From contig JAGBDR010000064.1 of assembly GCA_017937385.1 (NCBI GenBank), positions 1 to 64,000 of the forward strand: a stretch of 64,000 nucleotides of DNA, read 5' to 3'. The stretch's first letter is position 1. The number at the start of each line of letters is the position of its first letter. Under the pieces are notes generated by a model. It ran no database searches. It had not been told where the DNA came from and saw only the letters and a program-made list of their open reading frames with translations. This DNA is from Parabacteroides sp. Its GTDB lineage: Bacteria > Bacteroidota > Bacteroidia > Bacteroidales > Tannerellaceae. This document shows positions 51,597 through 61,583 of this stretch, in pieces. Made by a program: the position numbers and the translations under genes.

Positions 51597-52457
51597 ATGA
51601 AAAACAGATTTTACATCTATCTTATCCTGTGTTTCCTATGCAACATGGCAGGATATTCGCAGAGCACAGTTTTCGAATCACTATCTTTCGAAAGTAACAA
51701 ATTAGGCAGGAAAGTCTCCTACTCCATCTACCTGCCTTCCGACTACAACACCTCGAAAAGGAACTATCCGGTCCTCTACCTCTTGCACGGCTATACGGAC
51801 AACGAAACCAACTGGATACAGATGGGACAAATGAAAACGATCGCCGACCGTGCCATCGCAAACGAGGAAGCCGTACCGATGATCATCGTCATGCCGGATG
51901 CATGGGACACCTGGTATATCAACCAATATGACGGAAAAGCCCCCTACGAAGATATGTTCTTCGAAGAACTTATCCCCTACATGGAAAAAACCTACCGGAT
52001 CCGCAGCCATAAAGAAAGCCGGGCGATTGCCGGCTTGTCGATGGGAGGCTACGGTTCGTTCCTGTACAGCCTGCACCATCCGGATATGTTCTGCGCATGC
52101 GCCCCGTTGAGCGCCGCCGTCTTCGACGACACAGTCATGGAGGCAAGAAAAAACAAATCGCACAAGGATTTATTCAACCGCCTGTTCGGGCCGGGAGATG
52201 AACACTGGCAAAAGAACAACGTCATGAAACTCCTTTCCGACTGGGATCAAAACGACCTGCCCCAAATCCGTTATTATATGGATTGCGGCGACGATGACGG
52301 CCTACTGGACGGCAATATGCAGGTACACCAGATCATGAGGCGGAAAGGAATCAGGCACGAGTTCCGGGTACGCGACGGTGGCCATAACTGGACCTATTGG
52401 CGGACAGCCTTACCTGAAGTCCTGAAATTTGTCAGCCAGACGTTCTGCAGAAGTTGA
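51597..52457 (+). CDS. Exported alpha/beta-hydrolase esterase (CE1/esterase D-like)
   Basis: A 286-aa secreted or periplasmic esterase with signal peptide (to about residue 21, NMAGYSQS). The nucleophile elbow is AGLSMGGYGS, the oxyanion segment LLHGYTDNETNW, and the catalytic His is probably in DGGHNWTYW near the end, with the acid in CGDDDGLLDG. The family includes feruloyl and acetyl-xylan esterases and the antigen-85-like group; the substrate cannot be told from the sequence. The ORF extends 11 codons upstream, but the Met before the signal sequence is chosen. It is monocistronic, ending at a bidirectional terminator. Confidence 0.9.
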   Translation: MKNRFYIYLILCFLCNMAGYSQSTVFESLSFESNKLGRKVSYSIYLPSDYNTSKRNYPVLYLLHGYTDNETNWIQMGQMKTIADRAIANEEAVPMIIVMPDAWDTWYINQYDGKAPYEDMFFEELIPYMEKTYRIRSHKESRAIAGLSMGGYGSFLYSLHHPDMFCACAPLSAAVFDDTVMEARKNKSHKDLFNRLFGPGDEHWQKNNVMKLLSDWDQNDLPQIRYYMDCGDDDGLLDGNMQVHQIMRRKGIRHEFRVRDGGHNWTYWRTALPEVLKFVSQTFCRS

Positions 52458-52514
52458 CAAAACCGCTTCTCACCTTGCTGTTCCTTGATTTCACGGGAAT
52501 CATACAACGACAAT

Positions 52515-52557
52515 AAAAGAGGGGCGTGCCCAACCGGACACGCCCCTCTTCTATTTT
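52515..52557. terminator. Bidirectional terminator between esterase gene and pfp
   Basis: Arms AAGAGGGGCGTG (52517-52528) and CACGCCCCTCTT (52539-52550) form a perfect 12-bp stem with a 10-nt loop. A-rich sequence before it and T-rich sequence after it give U-tracts in both directions, for the convergent genes. Confidence 0.9.
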
Positions 52558-52581
52558 CATCATCCATCTACAGGAATCCGC

Positions 52582-54228
52582 TTATTTCCCCTGTTCCAAC
52601 TGCAACGTCTTCGTCGGTTCGTCGCAAACTTCGCTCGGACCGAAATACTGGATAGGACCCGGATAAACATAACTGGTCGTCATAGCCCACTCGTCGCGAT
52701 TGGCAGCAAATTTCTTGAAAGGAGCGCCGTCGAGCTTAACCAATGCCTTCTGGATAACCGGCTTCATTTCGCCATGGCGTTTCTCCATGTTCATCATCAT
52801 GGTTACGGGGATACCGCCTGCCACCCACTGGTCGGCCGGAGCCGTCGTGTTGCGCACGGAAGACATATAACCGGTCTTGCCGGAAGCGATCAGGCAGGAA
52901 GCCGTGTAACCCAACGAATAACAGTAGTCCGCGTCGTAGTTGGACGGAGCAGCGCAACGGCCTTCATAACCGAAGAAGTGGTGCTGGGCAGCGAACTTGC
53001 CGGTATATTTGCCTTCTGCCTTCCATTCGGCCAACTTCTTGCCGACCATTTCAGACAGCAATTTTTCTGTTTCGATCAGCGAAACCTGTACGTTGCCGTG
53101 CGGGTCGCGGTCCAAAGACAGCTGGCGAGCCACGCCTTCCGGCAGGGATGCATACAGGTCGGAGTTATCTTTTGTCAACTTACTGATGATGTAAGCACGC
53201 TGTTCGCTCTTCTTGATCATCTTGAATTCGGCATCGTGCTTAGCCAGGAAGTCATTCAGTTCGGCAATCAGACGCTTCATAGCCGGAACAAATTCGATCA
53301 ATCCTTCAGGGATCAGTACCGTACCGAAGTTATGCCCTTCGGCAGCACGCTTGGCAACGATACCGGCGATGTAAGTCACGATATCGTCCAAAGACATATT
53401 CTTTTCTTCTACCTCTTCGGAGATAATACAGATGTTCGGCTGCGTCTGCAAAGCACATTCCAAAGCGATATGCGAAGCGGAACGTCCCATCAGCTTGATA
53501 AAGTGCCAGTATTTCTGTGCGGAGTTGCAGTCACGCTGGATGTTGCCGATCACTTCGGAGTAGACCTTGCAAGCGGTGTCGAAACCGAAAGAAGTTTCGA
53601 TCTGTTCGTTCTTCAGGTCGCCGTCGATCGTCTTCGGGCAACCGATTACCTGTACGCCGGCACCGATCGCCTTGTAGTATTCAGCCAAGACGCAGGCATT
53701 CGTGTTGGAGTCGTCGCCACCGATGATCACCAGCGCCTTGATGTCCAACTCTTTCAAGATTTCCAAGCCCTTGTCGAACTGTTCCTTCGTTTCCAGTTTG
53801 GTACGTCCCGAACCGATCATGTCGAAACCACCCGTGTTGCGGTATTCATCGATGATGTCGGCCGTCAGTTCCATATATTTATGATCGATCAGACCGCCGG
53901 GGCCCAGGATAAAGCCATACAGACGGGAAGCGGCGTTGCCTGCCTTGATACCGTCAAACAGACCTGCGATCACGTTGTGGCCGCCGGGAGCCTGTCCGCC
54001 GGAAAGAATCACACCGACATTCATGGCCGGCAGTTCCTTCTTTTCGTTACTCTTTTCAAACGTAACGACCGGCATTCCGTAGGTGTTCGGGAACAATTTC
54101 TTGATATCGTCCTGGTCGGCAACCGACTGTGTGTACTCGCCGTCAACGGCTTTCACAGCGCCTTTCAATGCAGCAGGTACCTTAGGCTGGTAGGCTGCTC
54201 TTGCAATTTGTAATGCACTCTTTGTCAT
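52582..54228 (-). CDS. pfp: Diphosphate-dependent 6-phosphofructokinase
   Basis: A 548-aa glycolytic enzyme of the long PPi-dependent class, which phosphorylates fructose 6-phosphate with diphosphate reversibly. Motifs are [15 protein letters not shown] (diphosphate loop), [11 protein letters not shown], where the second Asp in GGDDS marks PPi rather than ATP use, [10 protein letters not shown] with the catalytic Asp, and [16 protein letters not shown]. The length matches plant-type and Bacteroidota PFPs. It is monocistronic, with its own -7 box at 54283-54290. Confidence 0.95.
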   Translation of the reverse strand: MTKSALQIARAAYQPKVPAALKGAVKAVDGEYTQSVADQDDIKKLFPNTYGMPVVTFEKSNEKKELPAMNVGVILSGGQAPGGHNVIAGLFDGIKAGNAASRLYGFILGPGGLIDHKYMELTADIIDEYRNTGGFDMIGSGRTKLETKEQFDKGLEILKELDIKALVIIGGDDSNTNACVLAEYYKAIGAGVQVIGCPKTIDGDLKNEQIETSFGFDTACKVYSEVIGNIQRDCNSAQKYWHFIKLMGRSASHIALECALQTQPNICIISEEVEEKNMSLDDIVTYIAGIVAKRAAEGHNFGTVLIPEGLIEFVPAMKRLIAELNDFLAKHDAEFKMIKKSEQRAYIISKLTKDNSDLYASLPEGVARQLSLDRDPHGNVQVSLIETEKLLSEMVGKKLAEWKAEGKYTGKFAAQHHFFGYEGRCAAPSNYDADYCYSLGYTASCLIASGKTGYMSSVRNTTAPADQWVAGGIPVTMMMNMEKRHGEMKPVIQKALVKLDGAPFKKFAANRDEWAMTTSYVYPGPIQYFGPSEVCDEPTKTLQLEQGK

Positions 54229-54282
54229 TTCTTAATCTGATTTATTTTTATAACCTGTTTGATTCCTGATAAAAGAACGATG

Positions 54283-54290
54283 CAAAGATA
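54283..54290 (-). promoter_or_regulatory. pfp: -7 box of the pfp promoter
   Basis: CAAAGATA on the plus strand reads TATCTTTG on the minus strand, matching TAnnTTTG, 54 nt upstream of the pfp start. The -33 region is A-rich without an exact TTTG. Confidence 0.55.
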
Positions 54291-54368
54291 AAAATTTTCT
54301 GCCATTTATAAAAAAAGATTTCAAACTATGCCCTACTTTCCCTTCGTATCACTTTCGTATCACTTTCG

Positions 54369-54432
54369 TTTCATCTTCGCTTTTTGTTCGATCGGAAAGC
54401 GAGCAGAAAACGAAGGGAAAGCGAAGATGAAA
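54369..54432. repeat. 15-bp perfect inverted repeat between pfp and the GH92 operon
   Basis: TTTCATCTTCGCTTT (54369-54383) and its exact complement (54418-54432) flank a 34-nt loop that holds further AGCGA and AACGAAGG words. CTTTCGTATCA is also repeated just before it (about 54337-54370). It lies 37 nt downstream of the last GH92 gene, so it may end that transcript. No clear T-run is present. Confidence 0.55.
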
Positions 54433-54469
54433 TTTAATAAATTTAACCTAAACAACTATCTCCGTTCTC

Positions 54470-56785
54470 CTACTTTTGCCGATAAAGCATCGTTTTTCCC
54501 GGCAAAGAGAGGGAGGCCGGGCGGGCATCCGCCGATACGGCCCGCTTGTAGTTCGGCTTGTCGCTCATCACGAAATGGAGCGTGATGCCGGCCTGTACAT
54601 CGGCGTAAGAGAGGTAGGACTTGTCATATTTCTTGCCGTTGACATACAGTTCCTTGACATAGACGTTCTCCTTTGACCAGTTTTCGGTCGTCATCCGGAT
54701 CTCCTTCCCGTTGCTCATGGTGATGGTGAGCGCCTCGACGCAAGGAGAGCCGATGTTATAGATGTTGCTGGAGGGGGCCACGGGATAGAAGCCTGCGCAG
54801 TTGAACATATACCAAGCCGACATCTGTCCGCAGTCGTCGTTGCCGCTCAGCGATCCCGGTTCGTTGCCATAGAAACGGTCCACGATCTCCCGGACCCACT
54901 TCTGGCATTTCCAAGGTTTGCCCAGGTAGTTGTAGAGATAGGCGATGTGGTGGCAAGGTTCGTTACCATGCCAATAGCCGCCGATACGTCCCTGTATGTC
55001 GTGCGCTCCCGGAATATCATCCGGCAGTTCGACCGTGAAAAGGTCATCCAGGCGTTTCTCGAAAAGTTTCCGGCCGGCCAGGTCGATATATCCCTGCACG
55101 TCGTGGGGGACATACCAGGTGTATTGCATGGTGAAGCCCTCCGTAATATCGCCCCATCCGTTGATGGAACCCGGCCCCTGGTAGGCGATCGGGGCGAAAG
55201 GCGTACGCCAGTTCCCTTGGCTGTCGCGGCCGCGCATATATTTCGTCTCCGGGTCGATCAGCGTCTGGTAAGAGAGGGAGCGGTTCAGGAAATATTGATA
55301 GTCGTCGGTCTTCCCCAACGCTTTGGCTGCCTGTGCGATGCAATAGTCGTCGTAGGCGTATTCCAAAGTCTTGGAGACGGATTCGGCCTCTTTGTCGAAC
55401 GGGACATAACCGTTCTGCATATAGTCGGGCAGGCAGTCGTAATGCGGGTTCAGGGCGGTCGTCTTCATGGCCGCGTAGGCCCGTTCGTAGTCGAATCCCT
55501 TTACGCCCTTGACAATCATGTCCGCCAGGACGGAAACCGCGTGATAGCCGATCATGCACCAGGTCTCGTTACCGTAGAAGGACCAAATCGGGAGCATCTT
55601 CTCCACGCTCTTGTCAAAGTGCGCCAGCATGGAGTTGGCAATGTCGGCATTCACCTCCTGGTGCACTAAGTTGAACCAGGGATGCAGGGCGCGGTAGGTG
55701 TCCCACAAAGAGAGAGTCGTGTAGTTGGTAAAGCCCTTGGCCTGTTCGATGTTCTTGTCCAAGCCTCTGAAACGGCCATCCGCATCCTGGAAGACAAACG
55801 GATGGAGGGCGGCATGATAGGCGGAGGTGTAAAACGTCTCCTTGGACTTCCTGTCGGCGGTGATCCGGTATTTCTGCAATTCCTGTTCCCAGAGGTCCAC
55901 CCCTTTCTCCCGCAGGCCGTCGAAGGTCTGCCCGTCCAACTCCTGCAGGTTCATTTTCGCACCGTCCGTACTGACGGAAGAGATGGCCGTCTTGACGATC
56001 ACCTCCTCCCCTTCTTCGGTCGCGAACGTGAGGCAGGCCATCAGGTTCTTGCCCCAGGCCTCGCGGTCACTCCGGAAGCGGGAGGTGTTGTAGATCACCG
56101 GCTTCTTGTCCTGCATGAAGCGCAAGCCCGTCAGTTTCCGGGAAAAGACGGCGGTGAAATAGACATGGCGTTCGGGGCCCCACCCCTTCACTAATTTGTA
56201 GCCCGTCAGGGTCGAATCGTTCTCCATACGCAGGTTGGCCCATTCGCATGACTGCCAAAGCGTATGGTTCATGTCGATCATGATAAACGCTTTGTCCGAC
56301 TTGGGATAGGTGAAGCGGAACATGCCGCTCCGCAGGCCGGCCGTCATTTCCGCCTTTACACCGTAGTCCTGCAAGCGGACGGCGTAGTAGTTCGGGGTAG
56401 CGCGTTCTTCGTCGTGCGTGTAACGGGAGCGGTAGCCGGCATCGGGATTCTCACGGGTTCCGGGTTCCAGTTTCATCTCGCCGGTTCCGGGGATAAAGAG
56501 GAAATCCCCCAAGTCGGGGATGCCGGTTCCGCTCAGATGGGTCAGGCTGAAGCCCAAGAGCGACGTATGGTTATATTTGTAGCCGGCTGCCGCGTCGTAG
56601 TACTTAGCATCCGTATCCGGACTGATCTGGATCCCGCCGAACGGGATCTGTGCTCCCGGATAGACATTGCCGTAACCATCCGTCCCGACCATCGGATTGA
56701 CATAGTCCGTCAGTTTTTCATTTTGTGCCGTGCCGGACAGAGTGGCACACGACAGGGCAATCAACGTGCAGATTCGTAATTTCAT
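54470..56785 (-). CDS. GH92 alpha-mannosidase (third of three)
   Basis: A 771-aa exported glycoside hydrolase family 92 enzyme, calcium-dependent exo-alpha-mannosidase. It has a signal peptide (to about residue 20), the N-terminal beta-sandwich opening (LTDYVNPMVGTDGYGNVYPGA, QISPDTD) and the C-terminal (alpha/alpha)6 barrel with WHGNEPCHHIAYLYNYLG and GNDDCGQMSAWYMF, the latter containing the catalytic-base aspartates. The Met preceded by AAAGGA is chosen; an upstream Met at 56803 is possible. It is most like the GH92 at 59239-61566. It lacks the His-Glu pair that I recall as characteristic of alpha-1,2-selective members, so another linkage is likely. A terminator hairpin just upstream may lower its expression. 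Confidence 0.94.
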   Translation of the reverse strand: MKLRICTLIALSCATLSGTAQNEKLTDYVNPMVGTDGYGNVYPGAQIPFGGIQISPDTDAKYYDAAAGYKYNHTSLLGFSLTHLSGTGIPDLGDFLFIPGTGEMKLEPGTRENPDAGYRSRYTHDEERATPNYYAVRLQDYGVKAEMTAGLRSGMFRFTYPKSDKAFIMIDMNHTLWQSCEWANLRMENDSTLTGYKLVKGWGPERHVYFTAVFSRKLTGLRFMQDKKPVIYNTSRFRSDREAWGKNLMACLTFATEEGEEVIVKTAISSVSTDGAKMNLQELDGQTFDGLREKGVDLWEQELQKYRITADRKSKETFYTSAYHAALHPFVFQDADGRFRGLDKNIEQAKGFTNYTTLSLWDTYRALHPWFNLVHQEVNADIANSMLAHFDKSVEKMLPIWSFYGNETWCMIGYHAVSVLADMIVKGVKGFDYERAYAAMKTTALNPHYDCLPDYMQNGYVPFDKEAESVSKTLEYAYDDYCIAQAAKALGKTDDYQYFLNRSLSYQTLIDPETKYMRGRDSQGNWRTPFAPIAYQGPGSINGWGDITEGFTMQYTWYVPHDVQGYIDLAGRKLFEKRLDDLFTVELPDDIPGAHDIQGRIGGYWHGNEPCHHIAYLYNYLGKPWKCQKWVREIVDRFYGNEPGSLSGNDDCGQMSAWYMFNCAGFYPVAPSSNIYNIGSPCVEALTITMSNGKEIRMTTENWSKENVYVKELYVNGKKYDKSYLSYADVQAGITLHFVMSDKPNYKRAVSADARPASLSLPGKTMLYRQK

Positions 56786-56811
56786 ATTCAATTCCTTTGT
56801 CATGATACATA

Positions 56812-56850
56812 AAAAGGACTATCTGAAACAAGGTCCAAATAGCCCTTTTG
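56812..56850 (-). terminator. Hairpin with U-run inside the GH92 operon
   Basis: AAAAGGACTAT (56813-56823) pairs with ATAGCCCTTTT (56840-56850), one mismatch, followed on the minus strand by TTTTT. It lies directly before the third GH92 gene. A second stem, ACCGGAAG / CTTCCGGT, spans 56863-56914. The hairpins probably cause partial termination after the second GH92 gene. Confidence 0.65.
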
Positions 56851-56932
56851 ATTATAGTTATACCGGAAGTCTTATTATAATTAAGTGCTTATGTTAATAT
56901 ATAGGCTTCCGGTTCTCTATATGCAGTATAGC

Positions 56933-59221
56933 TTATTTTCCCAACTCACGGGTGAACGAATAGGGAGCGTCGCCGTCCTGCGTGCCCCGGTTCGTGTTCG
57001 GAGTGGCCGACATGTTATACTGGATGTTCATGCCGCGCATCAGGTCGCCGTGTGTCAGATAGTTCTTCGTATAGTTCTTGCCGTTCACCTTCATGGAGGA
57101 GATGTAACGGTTTGCCTGAGCGTTGTTGTCGGCCTTGATCACGACCTTCTTGCCGTTTTCCAGGTTCAGCGTCACGTTCTTGAAGAGCGGAGAGCCCAGG
57201 ATATACTGGTCCGTACCCGGACAAACCGGATAGAAGCCGAGGGCGGAGAATACATACCAGGCCGAAGTCTGCCCGTTGTCTTCATCACCGCAATAGCCGT
57301 CGGGAGTGGCGAAGTAGAGCTTGTCCATCACTTCGCGTACCCAGTACTGTGCTTTCCAGGGTTCACCGGAATAGTTGTACAGGTAGATCATGTGCTGGAT
57401 CGGCTGGTTGCCATGTGCATAGTTGCCCATGTTCATGATCTGCATTTCACGGATTTCATGGATCACACCACCGTAATAGCTGTCGTCAAACAAAGGCGGA
57501 ACGTTGAAGACGGAGTCCATCATGGCGTTGAAACCGGCCTTTCCGCCCATCAGGTCAATCAGCCCTTGCGGGTCGTGGAAGACCGACCAGGTATAATGCC
57601 AGCTGTTGCCTTCCGTAAAGGCATCCCCCCATTTCAAGGGATTGAACGGAGACTGGAAGGAACCGTCCTCGTTGCGGCCGCGCATCAGCTTGGTTTCCGC
57701 GTCGAACAAGTTCTTGTAGTTCATCGCATGTTTCGCGAAAACGGCGATTTCAGATTCCGGTTTGCCCAACGCCTTGCCTAACTTGTAGATGGCCCAGTCG
57801 TCGTAGGCATATTCCAATGTGCGGGCGGCACTTTCGTTGATCTTCACGTTATAAGGCACATAGCCTAACTTGTTGTAATATTCATAGCCCAGGCGTCCGG
57901 TCGATTTTACCTTCGGATGCACGCTGTTGGCACCATGCACGACAGCTTCCCAAAGCGTTTCGATGTCATATCCGCGAAGGCCTTTCAGGTAAGCATCCGC
58001 CACGACGGAAGCCGAGTTGTTGCCGACCATGCAACCCCGATGGCCCGGACTTGCCCATTCCGGCAAGAAGCCGCTTTCTTTATAGGTATTGGCAAGCCCC
58101 TCTTGCATCTTCACGTTCATATCCGGATACATCAGGTTGAGGAACGGGAAGAGGCAACGGAAGGTGTCCCAGAAACCGGTGTCGGTAAACAGGTAGCCCG
58201 GCAGTACCTCGCCGTTGTAAGGGCTGTAGTGCATCACCTTGCCCTGGGCATCCAGTTCATAGAAGCTGCGCGGGAAGAGCAGCGAACGATAGAGGCAGGA
58301 ATAGAACGTGCGCAGTTTGTCGACATCGTTATCCTCAACGACGATACGCCCCAACGTCTCGTTCCATACCTGACGGCCGGCTTCGGCGATTTCGTCAAAC
58401 GAACGGCCGCCCAATTCCTTCAAGTTCAGCTCGGCCTGTTCCGGGCTGATGAAAGAGGAGGCCACACGGGCATGGACAAGCTCGCCCTTGCGGGTAGAGA
58501 AGCCGATAATGGCGCCGCTATGGTCTTCCTTCGCTTCGGTTTCGCCCTTGCGGATCTCATCGTCGCCGACAGCGGCCTGATAGGTAAAGGGCTTGTCGAA
58601 GACGACGACGAAATAGTTGCGGAAGTTCTGCGGGACGCCTCCGCTGTTGCGGGTCGTGTAGCCGATGATCTTGTTTTCTTCGGGGATGATCCTGACGTAA
58701 GAACCCCGGTCGAAGGCATCGACAATCACGTATGAATGGTCTGATTCGGGGAAGGTGAAGCGGAACATGGCGGCACGTTCCGTCGGGGTGATTTCCGTCA
58801 CGACATCGTGGTCGGCCAGGTAGACCCGGTAGTAGTTCGGTTTGGCCACTTCAGCCTTGTGGGAAAACCAGCTGGCGCGTTTATCCTGGTTGAAGACGAC
58901 TTTGCCGGTAATCGGCATGATGGCGAACTGCCCGTAGTCGTTGATCCAGGGGCTGGGCTGGTGGGTCTGTTTGAACCCGCGGATCTTGTCCGCGTCATAC
59001 GTATAAGCCCAACCGTCTCCCATCTTGCCGGTCTGGGGCATCCAGAAATTCATGCCCCAGGGCATGGCAATCGCCGGATAGGTGTTACCGGTCGAGAGGG
59101 AAATTTTCGACTGGCTCCCGACCAGTGGATTCACGTAATCCACCAGGTCCTTCTTGTCGGCCGCATCCAACGTAAAGAGGCTGCCGAAAAGCGTAATCGC
59201 TAAAATGAATAATTTCTTCAT
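56933..59221 (-). CDS. GH92 alpha-mannosidase, probably alpha-1,2-specific (BT3990-like)
   Basis: A 762-aa exported GH92 enzyme (signal to about residue 20, TLDAADKK). The N-terminal domain opens LVDYVNPLVGSQSKISLSTG. The C-terminal catalytic barrel has GGVIHEIREMQ, then MGNYAHGNQPIQHMIYLYNY and GDEDNGQTSAWYVFSALGFY. The His-Glu pair in VIHEIREM corresponds, as I recall it, to the pair in B. thetaiotaomicron BT3990 that reads alpha-1,2-linked mannose, and the two other GH92 proteins here lack it. It is therefore the likely alpha-1,2-mannosidase for high-mannose N-glycans or fungal mannan. It starts 17 nt after the preceding GH92 gene. Confidence 0.95.
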   Translation of the reverse strand: MKKLFILAITLFGSLFTLDAADKKDLVDYVNPLVGSQSKISLSTGNTYPAIAMPWGMNFWMPQTGKMGDGWAYTYDADKIRGFKQTHQPSPWINDYGQFAIMPITGKVVFNQDKRASWFSHKAEVAKPNYYRVYLADHDVVTEITPTERAAMFRFTFPESDHSYVIVDAFDRGSYVRIIPEENKIIGYTTRNSGGVPQNFRNYFVVVFDKPFTYQAAVGDDEIRKGETEAKEDHSGAIIGFSTRKGELVHARVASSFISPEQAELNLKELGGRSFDEIAEAGRQVWNETLGRIVVEDNDVDKLRTFYSCLYRSLLFPRSFYELDAQGKVMHYSPYNGEVLPGYLFTDTGFWDTFRCLFPFLNLMYPDMNVKMQEGLANTYKESGFLPEWASPGHRGCMVGNNSASVVADAYLKGLRGYDIETLWEAVVHGANSVHPKVKSTGRLGYEYYNKLGYVPYNVKINESAARTLEYAYDDWAIYKLGKALGKPESEIAVFAKHAMNYKNLFDAETKLMRGRNEDGSFQSPFNPLKWGDAFTEGNSWHYTWSVFHDPQGLIDLMGGKAGFNAMMDSVFNVPPLFDDSYYGGVIHEIREMQIMNMGNYAHGNQPIQHMIYLYNYSGEPWKAQYWVREVMDKLYFATPDGYCGDEDNGQTSAWYVFSALGFYPVCPGTDQYILGSPLFKNVTLNLENGKKVVIKADNNAQANRYISSMKVNGKNYTKNYLTHGDLMRGMNIQYNMSATPNTNRGTQDGDAPYSFTRELGK

Positions 59222-59238
59222 GGGTAGAATATGTTTAA

Positions 59239-61566
59239 TTAATTAGAAGACAAGGAATAGGGTTTGTCTGTCCCTGCAAAGATACGCTTTTTATTGGGAG
59301 AGGCCGCCATTTCGAACGTCAATGTACCGCCGTCCATGATATCTTGCTGGGTGATGTAGCCTTTCGTGTAGGGTTTGCCGTTCAGCTTGACCGACTTGAC
59401 ATAGCGGTTTTTGTCGCTCACCTTGTCGGCTTTTATTTCAAAGGTCTTGCCGTTCTCCAACTTCACCTTCAGATAAGGCAGGTAGGGAGCGCCCAGCACG
59501 TACTGGTCCGTACCCGGGCAGACCGGATAGAAGCCCATCGACGAAAGGATATACCAGGCAGACATCTGTCCGCAGTCGTCGTTGCCGCACAGGCCGTCGA
59601 TGTTGTTGCGGTACATCTTGTTCATGATCTCGCGCTGCCAGTATTGCGTTTTCCAGGGCTGCGAGGTCCAGGCATACAGGAAGGGGATATGGTGGCTCGG
59701 TTCGTTGCCGTGCACATAGCCGCCCAACAGGCCCTCCTCCGTCACGTCCTCGGTCTGGGCGAAAAACTCGGCGGGCAGGTGCATCGTAAACAGGGAGTCG
59801 AGTTTGGCGACAAAAGAGTTGTCCCCTCCCATCAGGCGGATCATGTTGTCTACATCCTGCGGCACGTAGAACGAATAGTTCAGGGCATTTCCCTCGATAA
59901 AGCCTTCGCCATGCGTATTCAGCAAGCTGAAATTCTCTTTCCAGCGTCCGTCGGCATAGCGGGGACGGGCATATCCGATACGCGTATCGAAGACATTCGC
60001 ATAATAGGCCGCCCGTTTTCTATAGGTATCGGCAACGGAGCGGTTGCCGGCCAACAGGGCCGTGTGGTAGATGGTCCAGTCGTCGTAGGCATATTCCAGT
60101 GTCAGGGAAGCGGCACTGCCGTTATGGTCGAGTGCGACATAGCCTTTTTCCATGTATTCGCCGGTCCCGTCCAGGTAAGGGATCGTGGAGCTGCTGACCA
60201 TCGCTTTCAAGACCTCGTCCTTGTCCAGCGGAAGGCCTTTGGCGACGGCATCGGCCAAGACGGAGACGGAATGGTAGCCGATCATGCACCAGTTCTCATT
60301 GGCCATGTGGCTCCAGATGGGCAAGGCCTTATGTACGCTTTGTTCGCAATGTTTCAGCATGGAGCGGGCGATGTCGGTATTGACCCGGCGGTTGATAATG
60401 TTGAACAACGGATGCAAGGCCCGATAGGTGTCCCAAACGGAAAAGACCGTATAGTTCGTGAAATCGTCAGCCCGGTGGATATTGTGGTCCAACCCGCGAT
60501 ACTGTCCGTCCACGTCCGTGTAGACGCAGGGGTTGATCATGGTGTGATACAAAGAGGTGTACAGCATCGCCAACTGGTCGTCCGTGCCGGTCGCTTCGAT
60601 AACGGACAGTTCCTTGTTCCAGGTTTCATCGGCCCGGGCCGCCAACTGGTCGAAACGATAGCCGGAGGCTTCGGCCCGCAGGTTCTTCAAGGCGCCGTCG
60701 GCACTGACTCCCGAAAGGGCGACTTTCACTTCCAGCTCCTCGGAGGCTGCCGGATCGAAGTCAAAATAAGCGACGATCTTGCGCCCGCCTATATCGGGGA
60801 AGTTTTCTTTCATATTGAACTTGCCGTATCCGCCCCGGTAATTGATCTTCGCCTTTTCCTCACATCCGTAGTGGATGACCGGTTTGGAGAAAGACATGGC
60901 AAAATAGGTGTAATTGGTACGTGCCCATCCGTTCGTGATCCGGTAGCCCGTGACCAGTGTATCGTTTTCGACCCGGATATTCGTCCAAAGAACTTTTCCG
61001 TCGTAGTTATAGATGCCGTGGATCATATCCAAGATAATCCGTTGGTTCTTGGCCTCTTTCGGGAAGGTATATTTATGCACGCCCACCCGTTTGGTGGCCG
61101 TCAGCTGCGCTTTCACGCCGTAGTCGGCCAGCATCACTTCATAGTAGCCGGGACGGGAGACCTCCGTATCATGGGAGAAACGCGAACGGTAGCCGCCGTC
61201 CGGATGAGTGGCCGTTCCGGGATTCAGTTTCAACTCGCCGGTGACCGGCATAATCAGGATATCGCCGAGATCGGAATGCCCGGTCCCGCTGAAATGCGTA
61301 TGGCTGAACCCGACGATACTGCTGTCCTTGTGTTGATAGCCGGCGCAATATTCGTAGGCACGCGGCTGATACTTGCCATCCACGTTATGCGGGATCGTAT
61401 CCGTATCCGGACTCAACTGAACCAGCCCGAAAGGCACACAAGCCCCCGGAAACGTATGCCCCATCCCGTTCGTCCCGATAATCGGATTCACCAACGCGGT
61501 CTTATCCTGGGCGAACAGGCAACCGACGGACAGCCATGCGGAAAAGAAAAGAATTGTTTTCTTCAT
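59239..61566 (-). CDS. GH92 alpha-mannosidase (first of three)
   Basis: A 775-aa exported GH92 enzyme (signal to about residue 19, GCLFAQDKT). Family signatures are ALVNPIIGTNGMGHTFPGAC, LVQLSPDTD, FSHTHFSGTGHSDLGDIL, GYVHGNEPSHHIPFLY and GNDDCGQMSAWYILSSMGFY. It groups with the third copy (HGNEP-type) and not with the second. Linkage specificity cannot be read with certainty; alpha-1,3 or alpha-1,4/1,6 activity is possible. It lies 17 nt downstream of the metalloprotease gene and 17 nt before the second GH92 gene, in one transcript with them. Confidence 0.95.
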   Translation of the reverse strand: MKKTILFFSAWLSVGCLFAQDKTALVNPIIGTNGMGHTFPGACVPFGLVQLSPDTDTIPHNVDGKYQPRAYEYCAGYQHKDSSIVGFSHTHFSGTGHSDLGDILIMPVTGELKLNPGTATHPDGGYRSRFSHDTEVSRPGYYEVMLADYGVKAQLTATKRVGVHKYTFPKEAKNQRIILDMIHGIYNYDGKVLWTNIRVENDTLVTGYRITNGWARTNYTYFAMSFSKPVIHYGCEEKAKINYRGGYGKFNMKENFPDIGGRKIVAYFDFDPAASEELEVKVALSGVSADGALKNLRAEASGYRFDQLAARADETWNKELSVIEATGTDDQLAMLYTSLYHTMINPCVYTDVDGQYRGLDHNIHRADDFTNYTVFSVWDTYRALHPLFNIINRRVNTDIARSMLKHCEQSVHKALPIWSHMANENWCMIGYHSVSVLADAVAKGLPLDKDEVLKAMVSSSTIPYLDGTGEYMEKGYVALDHNGSAASLTLEYAYDDWTIYHTALLAGNRSVADTYRKRAAYYANVFDTRIGYARPRYADGRWKENFSLLNTHGEGFIEGNALNYSFYVPQDVDNMIRLMGGDNSFVAKLDSLFTMHLPAEFFAQTEDVTEEGLLGGYVHGNEPSHHIPFLYAWTSQPWKTQYWQREIMNKMYRNNIDGLCGNDDCGQMSAWYILSSMGFYPVCPGTDQYVLGAPYLPYLKVKLENGKTFEIKADKVSDKNRYVKSVKLNGKPYTKGYITQQDIMDGGTLTFEMAASPNKKRIFAGTDKPYSLSSN

Positions 61567-61583
61567 GATATTTCGTTTCTATT

